Positions 26,295 to 35,916 are shown, counted from the first letter of the stretch. The stretch: 64,000 bases of DNA from Nitrospira sp. (GCA_018242685.1 JAFEBM010000041.1:33665-97664), one strand, 5' to 3'. Numbers and translations are program-made. Notes: generated by a model from the letters alone, not told the origin.

Positions 26295-27341
26295 GTGACG
26301 CTACTAATCGACCCCTTCCTCACCGGCAACTTGCCTGGAATCGGTGGAGAGATCCGCACCGTGCCCGAAGACTTTCACGTTGACGAACGGCCACTCTATC
26401 TTCCTTGCGGGGAAGGCGAACATCTGTACGTGACCATCACGAAACGCGGCCTGTCCACTCCGGATCTGGTCCGTCGACTCTCTTCTACCCTGGGTGTGAA
26501 AGCGCAGGCCATCGGCGTGGCTGGACTGAAGGACGCCCGAGCCGTCACGACTCAGGTGGTGTCCTTGCAAGGAATCCACCCGGAACAAGTCTCTCGCCTC
26601 ACAATCGATGACACGATCCTCAACGTGCAGATCCTCGGGCGCCATCGTAATCGGCTACGAACCGGCCACCACTCCGGCAATCACTTCCGTTTAGTCATCC
26701 GCCATGTCGCTGGTCACTCGGCTGAAACCGTACCGGCCATCCTTCAACAACTGAGCACACGCGGCGTACCCAACTACTTCGGCCCTCAGCGGCAAGGGAA
26801 GGACGGTGAGAACTATCGCATCGGCGCTCTATTGCTGCACGATGCGCAGCGGCGCGCGAGAATGAATCGCTCCACTCGCATCTGGTATCTCAACTCCTAC
26901 CAATCATTCTTGTTCAATCGGATACTGGCGCGAAGGATCGACTATCTCGACAAGGTCATCGTCGGTGATTGGGCCATGAAGTCGGACAATGGCGCCTGCT
27001 TTCAAGTCGAGGATGCCGAGAAGGAACAATCGCGGGCGGATCGTTTTGAAATCAGCCCAACAGGCATCCTCTTTGGTTCGCGGGTATCCTGGGCAAACGG
27101 CGAGCCTGGTCGAATCGAGGAAGCCGTCATCGCGGAAGCAGGTGCCACGAAGGAAAGCCTCGTCGCAGCCGCGAAGACTTGCGGATTCCGTGGCGAACGC
27201 AGATCGCTTCGTGTCTCCCTCGCTGAACTGGAATGGTCTCTGAGCGACGATGTCCTCACGCTCTCTTTCAGTTTACCTCCCGGCGCCTATGCCACGAGCG
27301 TACTCAGGGAACTGATGAAAGTATCTCCCGCGAACTCTTAG
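26295..27341 (+). CDS. truD: tRNA pseudouridine(13) synthase TruD
   Basis: A 348-residue TruD enzyme that converts U13 of some tRNAs to pseudouridine. The N-terminus has VPEDFHVDERPLY, the catalytic loop is AGLKDARAVTTQ (Asp at about 80), and further family motifs are GNHFRLVIR, VPNYFGPQRQG and SYQSFLFN. The TRUD insertion follows. GTG 26295 is the start that gives the family's usual N-terminus. It precedes the arginine-degradation pair on the same strand. Confidence 0.92.
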   Translation: MTLLIDPFLTGNLPGIGGEIRTVPEDFHVDERPLYLPCGEGEHLYVTITKRGLSTPDLVRRLSSTLGVKAQAIGVAGLKDARAVTTQVVSLQGIHPEQVSRLTIDDTILNVQILGRHRNRLRTGHHSGNHFRLVIRHVAGHSAETVPAILQQLSTRGVPNYFGPQRQGKDGENYRIGALLLHDAQRRARMNRSTRIWYLNSYQSFLFNRILARRIDYLDKVIVGDWAMKSDNGACFQVEDAEKEQSRADRFEISPTGILFGSRVSWANGEPGRIEEAVIAEAGATKESLVAAAKTCGFRGERRSLRVSLAELEWSLSDDVLTLSFSLPPGAYATSVLRELMKVSPANS

Positions 27342-27396
27342 TTCCTCTCATTTTCTTTCTCCTGCCATTGTGGGTGATACAATATAGTCACATTCC

Positions 27397-28653
27397 GTGA
27401 GTGCCGCGATGAACTACTACCAAGAAAGCGTGTACCTTCAGGGGCACATCATCGACTCTCTCGTGCTTGCGAAGGTGCTTGATCTCATCCTGATGATGGG
27501 GGGAACCTTCGACCTAGAGGACGTTCACATCGGCAAGACAAGAGAGGAACCGTCTCATGCCCGTATCCGAATCCGAACCGCCTCGAGAGCGCTCTTAGAC
27601 GACATTCTGAGGAAGATTCAACCTCACGGCGCCTCGATCGAACGTGAGGCAGATTGCCGGACCGATAGGGCACCCGCCGAGGGAGTGTTACCCGATGATT
27701 TCTACGCCACGACCCATTTGCCTACCCAGATCCGTCTCAACGGTCGATGGCTCGACGTGGATCGAATCGAGATGGACCTCGCGATCACGGTCAACGAGGC
27801 AGGTTCCGTCGCCCAGGCCGTGCCGATGGGTGAAGTTCGTCAAGGAGACCAGATCGTGGTCGGTCGAGAGGGTGTGCGCGTCATACCGCTGCAGCGTCCG
27901 CAAGAGCGAGATGTATTTGGGTTTATGGAATCCCAGGTCTCGGCTGAACGACCCCATGGCCATATTATCGCCGACATCGCCACTCGGATGCGGCAATTGA
28001 GGGAGCGGCACAGGCAGAAACAAGCCGATTCGCACGTCTTGCTGTCCGGTGGACCGGCCATCATTCACGCCGGTGGCCGAGAGGCCTTGACCTGGCTGAT
28101 CGAACAGGGATTTGTGCACATATTGTTCTGCGGCAATGCCCTCGCCGCCCATGACATGGAGGCGGATCTGTTCGGCACGTCGCTCGGCTACGGGCTCACA
28201 GCAGGACGCGCAGTCCCGCATGGGCATGAACACCATTTGAGGACCATTAACCGGATTCGTTCGATCGGCAGCATTGAAGCTGCGGTTACTTCAGGGGTCA
28301 TCAAACAGGGAATCATGGCGGCTTGTGTCAGACAAGGTGTGCCGGTGGTCATATCCGGAACGATTCGTGATGACGGTCCCTTGCCCGGAGTGATCACGGA
28401 TTCCGTTCTGGCACAACACGCGATGCGTGCCTTGATTCCCGATGTCGGGCTGGCTCTGCTCGTCGCCTCAACGCTCCATTCCGTGGCGACGGGCAATCTT
28501 CTACCGGCAACTGTTCCCACGGTCTGTGTCGATGTGAACCCATCGGTCCCGACCAAGCTGGCCGACCGTGGGAGCTTTCAAGCGGTCGGCCTGGTCATGG
28601 ATGCCGCATCGTTTTTGTCGGAACTCGCCAGGCTGTTGGGGAGATCGATATGA
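27397..28653 (+). CDS. LOR/SDH-family ornithine cyclodeaminase-like protein (TIGR00300)
   Basis: A 418-residue protein of the TIGR00300 family. The N-terminal LOR/SDH domain (about 1-110: VYLQGHIIDSLVLAKVLDLI, GGTFDLEDVHIGK) precedes a C-terminal Rossmann-like half (LLSGGPAIIHAGG, VHILFCGNALAAHDMEADLFGTSLG). In cyanobacterial AgrE/ArgZ proteins this type of domain is fused behind an arginine dihydrolase and converts ornithine to proline. Here the dihydrolase is the next gene, overlapping by four bases, so the pair likely does the same in two polypeptides. GTG 27397 or ATG 27409 can be the start. Confidence 0.82.
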   Translation: MSAAMNYYQESVYLQGHIIDSLVLAKVLDLILMMGGTFDLEDVHIGKTREEPSHARIRIRTASRALLDDILRKIQPHGASIEREADCRTDRAPAEGVLPDDFYATTHLPTQIRLNGRWLDVDRIEMDLAITVNEAGSVAQAVPMGEVRQGDQIVVGREGVRVIPLQRPQERDVFGFMESQVSAERPHGHIIADIATRMRQLRERHRQKQADSHVLLSGGPAIIHAGGREALTWLIEQGFVHILFCGNALAAHDMEADLFGTSLGYGLTAGRAVPHGHEHHLRTINRIRSIGSIEAAVTSGVIKQGIMAACVRQGVPVVISGTIRDDGPLPGVITDSVLAQHAMRALIPDVGLALLVASTLHSVATGNLLPATVPTVCVDVNPSVPTKLADRGSFQAVGLVMDAASFLSELARLLGRSI

Positions 28654-29450
28654 GCCGCCTCCTCGTCTGTCCTCCGGATTTTTTCGGGATTGAATATGAG
28701 ATCAATCCCTGGATGCGGCTTACCAATCGTGTGGATCACGGACGGGCGGCGCGACAGTGGCATGAATTGATGCGTGTGCTTGAAAAGGACCTTGGCGTCG
28801 TGCTCGAACGTATGACTCCCATTGTTGGGTTGCCTGATCTCGTATTTACGGCCAATGCCGGCATCGTGGTTGGGCAGACCGCCGTCGTGAGTCGCTTCCG
28901 ATACCCTGAACGGCAACGAGAAGAAGCTCACTTTGAGAATTGGTTTCGCAGACATGGCTATGAGGTGATGACGGGAGAAGCAGGCCTTCATTTTGAAGGT
29001 GCGGGGGATCTCCTGGGCTTCCCGGAATACTGGTTCGGCGGATATCGACAGCGATCAGATATCCGCGTCTTCCCAATCCTCAGTGAGCAGTTTCACCGAG
29101 AAATTATTCCGCTTGAGCTCGTCGACAGCCGTTTCTACCATCTGGATACCTGTTTCTGTCCCTTGAGCGGCGGCGAACTCCTGTATTTCCCCGCAGCTTT
29201 TGATAACTATGGTCAGGCAGCGATTGCCGAACGTGTTCCGGACAAGCTGCGTCTCACCGTTCCGGAAGATGAAGCCTTGAAGTTCGCCTGCAATGCCGTC
29301 TGTGTCGGAAAACACGTCGTCCTCCCTACCGGATGTCCCACCACCCAGGCTTGGCTTCGGATAAGAGGGTATGAAACCCATCCGGTCCAGCTCGATGAAT
29401 TCATGAAATCCGGCGGGTCTGCCAAATGCCTCACTCTGGCGCTGGACTGA
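28650..29450 (+). CDS. Arginine dihydrolase-type amidinotransferase (ArgZ-like)
   Basis: A 266-residue enzyme of the guanidino-modifying (arginine deiminase) superfamily. Motifs: DLVFTANAGIV, FEGAGDLLG (catalytic Asp/Glu region), YHLDTCFCPLSGGE with the catalytic His, LPTGCPTT, and the C-terminal nucleophile in GGSAKCLTLAL (Cys260). It matches the N-terminal half of cyanobacterial ArgZ/AgrE, which turns arginine into ornithine, CO2 and ammonia. It overlaps the ornithine cyclodeaminase-like gene by ATGA (28650-28653). Release of ammonia from arginine would be the joint outcome. Confidence 0.82.
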   Translation: MSRLLVCPPDFFGIEYEINPWMRLTNRVDHGRAARQWHELMRVLEKDLGVVLERMTPIVGLPDLVFTANAGIVVGQTAVVSRFRYPERQREEAHFENWFRRHGYEVMTGEAGLHFEGAGDLLGFPEYWFGGYRQRSDIRVFPILSEQFHREIIPLELVDSRFYHLDTCFCPLSGGELLYFPAAFDNYGQAAIAERVPDKLRLTVPEDEALKFACNAVCVGKHVVLPTGCPTTQAWLRIRGYETHPVQLDEFMKSGGSAKCLTLALD

Positions 29451-29503
29451 GCGACGTCATCGGTCACTCGTCGAGAAGGATCGGCATGACTCTTTACAAA
29501 TGA

Positions 29504-29875
29504 CTATTGCCCTTCATCTTTTTTTCTAAAGAGAAACGCGCCATACATGCCGGCAATCGCAATCGTGACGAGTTCAATCGTCAGGAGCATGCGGCTCACG
29601 ACAGCTTCAGGCACTGGAGGAGAGAGGATGAAATAGATGCCGAGAAACTCCGGTGTCTGCGTCGGCGGGGTCTCCCATGGAGGGAATAATACGGCCAGAA
29701 TCAGAACGACAACCATCCCATAGAGCACCGTGAGATTGAGTTGATCCGGCGCCGAGGTCCTATGGGGTTGAGAATCCTGCGGGCTCTCCGATCGACCGTC
29801 GAGCCGCCGACCGCATTGGATACAGAAACGGTTGATCTCCGGCTGTGACCGGCTACAGGCAGGACAAAGCTGCAT
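29504..29875 (-). CDS. Zinc-ribbon membrane protein
   Basis: A 123-residue protein with an N-terminal zinc ribbon (CPACSRSQPEINRFCIQCGRRL), a polar linker and two membrane segments (about 46-67 and 93-115). Zinc-ribbon membrane proteins of this size are common and mostly uncharacterised. It is convergent with the arginine operon. Confidence 0.75.
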   Translation of the reverse strand: MQLCPACSRSQPEINRFCIQCGRRLDGRSESPQDSQPHRTSAPDQLNLTVLYGMVVVLILAVLFPPWETPPTQTPEFLGIYFILSPPVPEAVVSRMLLTIELVTIAIAGMYGAFLFRKKDEGQ

Positions 29876-30073
29876 GGAGAATACTACCGGTGATTTACCT
29901 GGGCATGCAAACCCAATCCTGATGAGTAGTGAGTCCGATACTGAATGAACCTCGGCTTCCTTCAGATCGTGCCACAGCTTAGTCCGCCTTCATTGACAGG
30001 TCTTTGACACCTTCCTATAATCCGCCGTTCTGAAATGGATGGATGATGATTTCGCCATGAGGCTGAATCCCGT

Positions 30074-31096
30074 ATGCCGACCACTATCACCAAGATCGGC
30101 GTTATTGGAGCCGGAGCCTGGGGCACAGCCCTGGCAAAACATCTGGCCGAGAAGGGTCTGGAGGTCCGTCTCTGGGCCTATGAGCACGACGTCGTCGACG
30201 CCATCAACTCCTCACACGAAAACTCAGTCTTCCTCAAAAACGTCCCGCTGCCTCCAGGTTTGACGGCCACCTCCTCGCTCGGTGAGGCCGTCACAAACCG
30301 CGACGGGGTTCTGTTTGCCGTTCCTTCGCACCTCACCCGATCCGTGTTGCATCAATTGGCGCCCTGCATCTCCGGTCCCCTGCCGTTCGTGTGCGCAACC
30401 AAGGGCATAGAGGAAAACACGGCCAAGCTGATGACCCAGGTCATGAAGGACGAGTTGCCGCCGCCCATGCACCGCTCTTTCATGGTGCTCTCCGGACCAA
30501 GTTTTGCGTCGGAATTCAGTGCCGGTAAACCGACGGCCGTCTGTCTCGCCGGCACCGATGAACCACTGGTGCAGCGGTTTCAACGTGCGTTGATGACGTC
30601 TGCATTTCGGGTATATGCGGACACAGACGTCATCGGCGTTCAACTCGGCGGCGCCTTAAAGAATGTTATGGCGCTTGCTGCCGGTGTGATCGACGGTCTT
30701 GATCTCGGACTCAATGCCCGTGCCGCGCTCATTACCCGAGGTCTGGCTGAAATCATCCGGCTGGGCACGGCAATGGGAGCCGATCCACGGACGTTCTATG
30801 GACTTTCCGGTGTCGGCGATCTGGTCCTGACCTGTACAGGCGCACTCAGCCGAAACCATTCGGTAGGCGTTCAGCTCGGCAAAGGAGAAAAGCTGGAAAC
30901 GATATTGGCCGGAATGCAGGCTGTGGCAGAAGGCGTTCGGACGAGTCGTGCGGCGCTCACGTTGGCCCGTCACTATCAGGTCGATATGCCGATCATACAA
31001 GAAATCAACGCCGTACTGTATGACAATAAATCCTGTCGAAAAGCCGTCAGTAATTTGATGGAACGGAATGCAAAACCAGAGAAAGGGTGGGCATGA
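30074..31096 (+). CDS. gpsA: Glycerol-3-phosphate dehydrogenase (NAD(P)+)
   Basis: A 340-residue GpsA, which reduces dihydroxyacetone phosphate to glycerol-3-phosphate for phospholipid synthesis. The Rossmann motif is GVIGAGAWGTALA; further motifs are FAVPSHLTRSVL, CATKGIE, LSGPSFASE, GGALKNVMALAAGV with the catalytic Lys, and GLSGVGDLVLTCTG with SRNHSVG. The stop overlaps the larB start (ATGA, 31093-31096), so the two are co-translated. Confidence 0.95.
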   Translation: MPTTITKIGVIGAGAWGTALAKHLAEKGLEVRLWAYEHDVVDAINSSHENSVFLKNVPLPPGLTATSSLGEAVTNRDGVLFAVPSHLTRSVLHQLAPCISGPLPFVCATKGIEENTAKLMTQVMKDELPPPMHRSFMVLSGPSFASEFSAGKPTAVCLAGTDEPLVQRFQRALMTSAFRVYADTDVIGVQLGGALKNVMALAAGVIDGLDLGLNARAALITRGLAEIIRLGTAMGADPRTFYGLSGVGDLVLTCTGALSRNHSVGVQLGKGEKLETILAGMQAVAEGVRTSRAALTLARHYQVDMPIIQEINAVLYDNKSCRKAVSNLMERNAKPEKGWA

Positions 31097-31890
31097 ATCC
31101 GGAAGGACTCGAGCGGCTGCTACAGCAAGTCCGGCAAGGGCAGATTTCGGTGGAACAGGCGCTACAGCGACTGCGGTCATTGCCTTTTGAGGATTTGGGC
31201 TTTGCCTCGCTCGATCATCATCGATCGCTGCGACAAGGGTTCCCCGAGGTGGTCCTGTGTGAAGGGAAAACCACGGCGCAGGTCATCGCCATCGCTCGGG
31301 CGCTCATCAGGAAACAGGAACCGTTTCTGGCGACTCGTGCCGACCCATCGATCGCACGTGCCATTCGCCGTCTGGATCGGCGAGCACAGTACTACCCCGA
31401 TGCCCGCATTGTGGCGATTCGCGCCTCCAGGCAGACGCAACATGGACATATCCTCGTGGTCACCGCAGGAACTGCGGACGTGCCCGTGGCGGAGGAAGCC
31501 CGTGTGACCGCAGAAGTGATGGGAAGCCATGTCGAAAGGCTGTACGATGTCGGTGTCGCGGGTATCCATCGATTGCTCGGAAAGAAAGATCGGCTGTTTG
31601 ATGCGCAGGTCGTGATCGTCGTCGCCGGCATGGACGGCGTCCTGCCGAGTGTGGTGGGAGGTTTAGTCCACTGTCCTGTGATTGCCGTACCGACCAGCCG
31701 AGGCTATGGCGCAAGTTTCGGCGGAGTCGCTGCACTATTGACGATGCTCAATTCCTGCGCAGCGGGTGTGGGAGTGATGAACATCGACAACGGATTCGGC
31801 GCAGCCTGCCTCGCGCATCGAATCAATATGCTGGGCGCCAAGTCATTGGTCATCGGTCATTCGTCATTCAAGAAAGCTGCTTCAAAGTGA
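31093..31890 (+). CDS. larB: Nickel pincer cofactor biosynthesis protein LarB
   Basis: A 265-residue LarB, which carboxylates and hydrolyses nicotinic acid adenine dinucleotide in the first step to the nickel-pincer nucleotide cofactor. The C-terminal half is PurE-like: VVTAGTADVPVAEEA, VVIVVAGMDGVLPSVVGGLV, VPTSRGYGASFGGVAALLTMLNSCA and NIDNGFGA. The N-terminal part (PEVVLCEGKT) is typical. ATG 31093 overlaps the gpsA stop and is preferred over GTG 31087. LarC lies 740 bases downstream; LarE is not in the window. Confidence 0.93.
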   Translation: MNPEGLERLLQQVRQGQISVEQALQRLRSLPFEDLGFASLDHHRSLRQGFPEVVLCEGKTTAQVIAIARALIRKQEPFLATRADPSIARAIRRLDRRAQYYPDARIVAIRASRQTQHGHILVVTAGTADVPVAEEARVTAEVMGSHVERLYDVGVAGIHRLLGKKDRLFDAQVVIVVAGMDGVLPSVVGGLVHCPVIAVPTSRGYGASFGGVAALLTMLNSCAAGVGVMNIDNGFGAACLAHRINMLGAKSLVIGHSSFKKAASK

Positions 31891-31902
31891 CTATTGACTC
31901 GT

Positions 31903-32481
31903 TCAGCGCACTTCCAGTATACCCCGCTTCGGCCAAGCGACCATCACGGTGCGTAACCCCTTTTCTCCATTTGCCAACAATTTTGTCCGCACTTCATATG
32001 AATAGGTACCCACCTCGGCAAGTTGCTTGCGGTGATCCTGTCCATCCCAAGCCAGTTCAACGGACACCTTCGGTCGTTCCATCCCTCCATTTCCCGCTGG
32101 GATGAGAACAGGCTGCCGATGCGTGAGAAATCGGATCGAGGTCTTCGAAGGAGAACTAATCAGCGATGTCACCTCCAAAATCGCGGATCCATCCACTTCT
32201 CTCGGAAGCTGTATCGTGACGGAAAACTGAAGAGGCCCATCTCCCAGAGTATACGGTGTCGGCGCAATGTTGAGTTCGACAATTTTGAGCTCAGGCTCGG
32301 GCCTGGGAACGCGTGAGGGCTTCACCTTTGAAAGACCGTCTGCTGGGGAAAATGCGGCCAGACAACCACACAGGGCGAGAAACACGAGCAGCGGTTTCGG
32401 ACGATGGAGGTTGTTTAAAATTTTCAACGAAAACACCGAACTGCTTTCATGGGTGAAGATAGCGCTCTCGCCACGATGCAC
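31903..32481 (-). CDS. Exported protein of unknown function
   Basis: A 192-residue protein with a long basic N-terminus and a hydrophobic segment (PLLVFLALCGCLAAFSPA, about 30-47) that may be a signal anchor or lipobox-like signal. The rest is beta-rich, with VELNIAPTPYTLGDGPLQFSVTIQLP. It resembles Ig-like folds but I do not recognise a family. It sits on the opposite strand between larB and larC. A start near residue 24 would make a more usual signal peptide. Confidence 0.6.
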   Translation of the reverse strand: MHRGESAIFTHESSSVFSLKILNNLHRPKPLLVFLALCGCLAAFSPADGLSKVKPSRVPRPEPELKIVELNIAPTPYTLGDGPLQFSVTIQLPREVDGSAILEVTSLISSPSKTSIRFLTHRQPVLIPAGNGGMERPKVSVELAWDGQDHRKQLAEVGTYSYEVRTKLLANGEKGLRTVMVAWPKRGILEVR

Positions 32482-32628
32482 AGGCAGTGCAACTCAACAC
32501 ATTGTTAGGGGGATAACATAGCATCCGTGAGCTGTCAACGAAGCATCGACAATGAGTCAACGATTGCCGTTCGGCAATACGTTTGGGTAAGATGTCGGTC
32601 ATTTTATGTGGAGCGAGGGAGGAACTCG

Positions 32629-33846
32629 GTGGGTCGTCATTTACACTTTGATTGTTTCTCCGGCGTCAGTGGGGACATGGTCCTTGGCGCGCTGGTGAAT
32701 GCCGGACTTTCGTGGATAGACTTGATTAATGGCCTCAAACGCCTACAACTCAACGGTTACCGGTTACGAAAGCGTGAGGTGCATCGTGGCGCGCTTCCGG
32801 CAGTAAAGGTCGACGTGATCGTTCAACAGGGGTTTCAACGGCCGCTGACGCTCTCCCGTATCCGAAAAATCCTTGCCGGCAGCACCCTGCCCGGCCAGGT
32901 CAAGGAACGCAGTCGGTCCGCCTTTGATCGACTGGCTGAGGCAGAAGGGGTGGCGCATGGCGTCGATCCCAAAGATATTCACTTTCACGAAGTGGGGGTC
33001 GTGGATTCGTTTATTGATGTCGTCGGAGGCGTGCTGGGTTGTTATCTCTTGAATGCCACCCGCGTCACATCATCCCCCATCAATGTGGGGGCCGGTTCCG
33101 TTCAGACTTCCCATGGCCTCTTACCGGTTCCAGGACCCGCTGTCGCGGCGCTGGCGAAGGGAATCCCGATCTACGCCGACGGCCCACGCTGTGAGCTCGC
33201 AACTCCCACCGGGGTTGCGCTGCTTCGGACATTGGCGTCGGAATTCGGACCTATGCCGACCATAAAAAGTAGGGCAGTAGGCTATGGGGCCGGTGACCAC
33301 AATCCAGACGGGTGGCCCAATGTCTTGCGCGTGTTTCTGGAGGAAGAGTCCGCCTCGGAAACGCGTCAGGCCGAGCGGATGATACAGGTTGAAACGAATC
33401 TCGACGACCTCAGTCCACAGACCTATGAATACGTCATGGAACAGCTCTTCCAGATCGGCGCCGTTGATGTTGCGCTGACTCCCGTCATCATGAAGAAAAG
33501 TCGACCAGGAGTCGTGCTGAGCTGCCTGGCCGCGGAAGACCGAACGGATGCCGTGCTCGAAGTCCTCTTCCAGGAAACGACCACGCTCGGAGTACGTCTT
33601 CACGAGGTACGCCGACATCTCCTTGCACGACGATTCGTCCCTGTCACGACCCAAGGCGGAGTCGTTCGCATGAAAGTCGCCGAGGTCGGCGCCGGATGGG
33701 AAAAAGCAGCCCCCGAATACGAGGACTGCAAGGCCATCGCAAAACGAACCGGTCGCCCGTTGAAGACGATCATGGAGGAAGCGCTGCTGGCATATCCACA
33801 AGAGCACGGTAAGAAGAGACCGGCGAACGTGCGAGGCCGGATGTGA
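32629..33846 (+). CDS. larC: Nickel pincer cofactor biosynthesis protein LarC
   Basis: A 405-residue LarC, the nickel insertase of the pincer cofactor. It begins HLHFDCFSGVSGDMVLGALVNAG, contains IHFHEVGVVDSFIDVVGG, a GPAVAALAKGIP region, and ETNLDDLSPQTYEYVMEQLF. GTG 32629 has a good upstream site (gggagga) and gives the usual family start; an earlier in-frame start at 32527 would add 34 unrelated residues. In some bacteria larC is split into two frames with programmed shifting; here it is one continuous frame. It overlaps the exchanger gene by four bases. Confidence 0.92.
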   Translation: MGRHLHFDCFSGVSGDMVLGALVNAGLSWIDLINGLKRLQLNGYRLRKREVHRGALPAVKVDVIVQQGFQRPLTLSRIRKILAGSTLPGQVKERSRSAFDRLAEAEGVAHGVDPKDIHFHEVGVVDSFIDVVGGVLGCYLLNATRVTSSPINVGAGSVQTSHGLLPVPGPAVAALAKGIPIYADGPRCELATPTGVALLRTLASEFGPMPTIKSRAVGYGAGDHNPDGWPNVLRVFLEEESASETRQAERMIQVETNLDDLSPQTYEYVMEQLFQIGAVDVALTPVIMKKSRPGVVLSCLAAEDRTDAVLEVLFQETTTLGVRLHEVRRHLLARRFVPVTTQGGVVRMKVAEVGAGWEKAAPEYEDCKAIAKRTGRPLKTIMEEALLAYPQEHGKKRPANVRGRM

Positions 33847-34844
33847 CCGCTCTATACTACGTTCTCCTTTTTGTGGTTTCCGTTGCGGTCACGCTAGGCG
33901 GTTGCGCGATCTTTACCAACGCCATTGAATGGCTGGGCAAACGGCTGGGTATTTCCGAGGGCGCCGTCGGCAGTGTCTTTGCCGCGATCGGCACAACCTT
34001 GCCTGAAACCTCAATCCCGATTATTGCGATTTTCTTCGGCGAAAGCCATGAAGAAATTGAGGTCGGCTTGGGCGCCATCTTGGGCGCGCCGTTCATGCTC
34101 AGCACACTGGTATTGCCTCTATTGGCCGTTCTTCTGCTGCTCTATGCCAGGGCAGGCAAGCGGACTGCCCGATTTCATCTCAATTATCGCGAAGTCCTGA
34201 TCGACCTCACGTTTTTTATGATCGGATATTTTATCGCCTTGGGTTGCGTCTTTGTGCCCTCCAGGCTCATCCACCTCGTCGCGGCCGTCATACTGATCTG
34301 TTTGTATATTTACTACATGAAACTCAAATTCGCACCGGCCGGCGATGAAGAAGGAAGTGAGTTGGAGCCGCTGATTTTCGACAAGACCGCCGCCATACCC
34401 TCGTATGCCATGATCGGATTTCAAGCCCTCTTGGGTTTAGGCGGATTGATAGTGGGCGCCCATTTATTTGTCATGGCTGCGGAATCGATGGCCGGTTTAT
34501 TCGCCATGTCGCCGTTGATATTGGCGCTGCTCATCGCGCCCCTCGCCACCGAGCTGCCGGAGATGTCCAACAGCTTTCTCTGGCTCTATCGCAAGAAAGA
34601 CCGGCTCGCCGTGGCCAATGTCACAGGAGCCATGGTTTTTCAAGGCACGCTCCCGGTCTCTCTGGGGTTGATCGGAACCGAATGGGCGATTGCACCATCG
34701 GCATTGACCACCATGATCTTGGCCGTGCAGGCGGTGGGACTCTGCCTCTTGCAGATTCTGATCGGAGGTCAGTGGCGGCCCTGGCTACTCGCCGCCGGGG
34801 CCGTCTTCTATATCGGCTATACGATTCATCTCTATGTCAACTGA
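33843..34844 (+). CDS. Sodium/calcium exchanger family protein (CaCA)
   Basis: A 333-residue membrane exchanger with ten or so helices in two inverted halves. The alpha-1 repeat is GSVFAAIGTTLPETSIPIIAIFFG and the alpha-2 repeat is MSPLILALLIAPLATELPEMSNSFLW, both carrying the ion-binding Glu (PET and PEM). GTG 33843 overlaps the larC stop (GTGA). It probably exports calcium or a related ion in exchange for sodium or protons. It is part of the larC-to-rsmA operon. Confidence 0.88.
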   Translation: MTALYYVLLFVVSVAVTLGGCAIFTNAIEWLGKRLGISEGAVGSVFAAIGTTLPETSIPIIAIFFGESHEEIEVGLGAILGAPFMLSTLVLPLLAVLLLLYARAGKRTARFHLNYREVLIDLTFFMIGYFIALGCVFVPSRLIHLVAAVILICLYIYYMKLKFAPAGDEEGSELEPLIFDKTAAIPSYAMIGFQALLGLGGLIVGAHLFVMAAESMAGLFAMSPLILALLIAPLATELPEMSNSFLWLYRKKDRLAVANVTGAMVFQGTLPVSLGLIGTEWAIAPSALTTMILAVQAVGLCLLQILIGGQWRPWLLAAGAVFYIGYTIHLYVN

Positions 34845-35916
34845 GTCGCGATCACTTCGCAAACGTTCCTCCTCTCTCCGACTTCCCTTGCTGGGAATCA
34901 CGATGGGAGACCCCGCCGGTATCGGCCCGGAAGTGATCGCCAAGGCTCTGTCTGTAGCTCACGTGCACAGCGTTTGCCGATCGATCGTCATCGGATCGCT
35001 TCCCGTCATGGAGCGAACCATCAAGACACTGAAGCTCAAACTGAAGGTATTCAGAATTCACGGTCATGAAACGACAGCGCCGCGCAGAGGAACGGTGGCT
35101 GTACTGGATCCACTGGATACGCCGTTGCGGACGTTCAAGCCCGGCATTGCGGCAGCAGAGACCGGCGCGGCTTCAGTCGTTTTTATCAAGAAGGCTGTCG
35201 AACTGGCTCAGATCGGCTGTATTGAGGGAATGGTGACGGCGCCCATCAACAAGGAAGCCATCAATATGGCCGGCTGCAGGTACCCAGGCCATACCGAGTT
35301 GTTGGCCGATCTCACTCATGCAAACGAGTCAGGCATGATGATCGTGGGCGGGCCGTTACGGATCATGTTCGTCACGACACACATCGCGATCAGAGACCTC
35401 TCGTTGTTGTTGACTCAAGCAAAGATTGAAAAAGCGATCCGCTTGGCTCAATCGGCGTTGACGAGACTGTTCGGCATCAAACGTCCCAGGATCGGAGTGG
35501 CTGCTCTCAATCCCCATGCCGGTGAAAATGGATTGTTCGGCGATGAGGAAGCCCGCGTGATTCTTCCAGCAGCCCGCACGATGCAGCAGGAAGGCATCCT
35601 GGCAAGTGATCCTCTACCGGCGGACACCCTATTCGGGAAAGCCGCGAAAGGGTCATTTGACGGTGTCGTCGCCCTCTATCACGATCAAGGCCTCATCCCC
35701 CTGAAGCTTGTCGCTTTCGGCACGTGCGTCAATCTCACCGTGGGCTTGCCCATCATCCGCACTTCAGTGGACCATGGAACGGCTTTTGATATCGTCGGAA
35801 AGGGAGTCGCCGATCCTGGAAGCCTGATTGAGGCCGTCAAGCTGGCGGCCAAGATCGCTCAGAATAGAACGGCGGCAACTCCAGCCAAGAAGAGACGGAT
35901 CGGATATGTCGTCTGA
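34834..35916 (+). CDS. pdxA: 4-hydroxythreonine-4-phosphate dehydrogenase
   Basis: A 360-residue PdxA of the pyridoxal phosphate pathway. Motifs: GITMGDPAGIGPEVIAKAL, TAPINKEA, GHTELLADLT with a metal-binding His, LNPHAGENGLFG, and ALYHDQGLIPLKL. The first 20 residues are a basic extension overlapping the exchanger gene by 11 bases; translation might start later. It is followed by an overlapping small gene and by rsmA, a common pdxA-rsmA pairing. Confidence 0.93.
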   Translation: MSTESRSLRKRSSSLRLPLLGITMGDPAGIGPEVIAKALSVAHVHSVCRSIVIGSLPVMERTIKTLKLKLKVFRIHGHETTAPRRGTVAVLDPLDTPLRTFKPGIAAAETGAASVVFIKKAVELAQIGCIEGMVTAPINKEAINMAGCRYPGHTELLADLTHANESGMMIVGGPLRIMFVTTHIAIRDLSLLLTQAKIEKAIRLAQSALTRLFGIKRPRIGVAALNPHAGENGLFGDEEARVILPAARTMQQEGILASDPLPADTLFGKAAKGSFDGVVALYHDQGLIPLKLVAFGTCVNLTVGLPIIRTSVDHGTAFDIVGKGVADPGSLIEAVKLAAKIAQNRTAATPAKKRRIGYVV

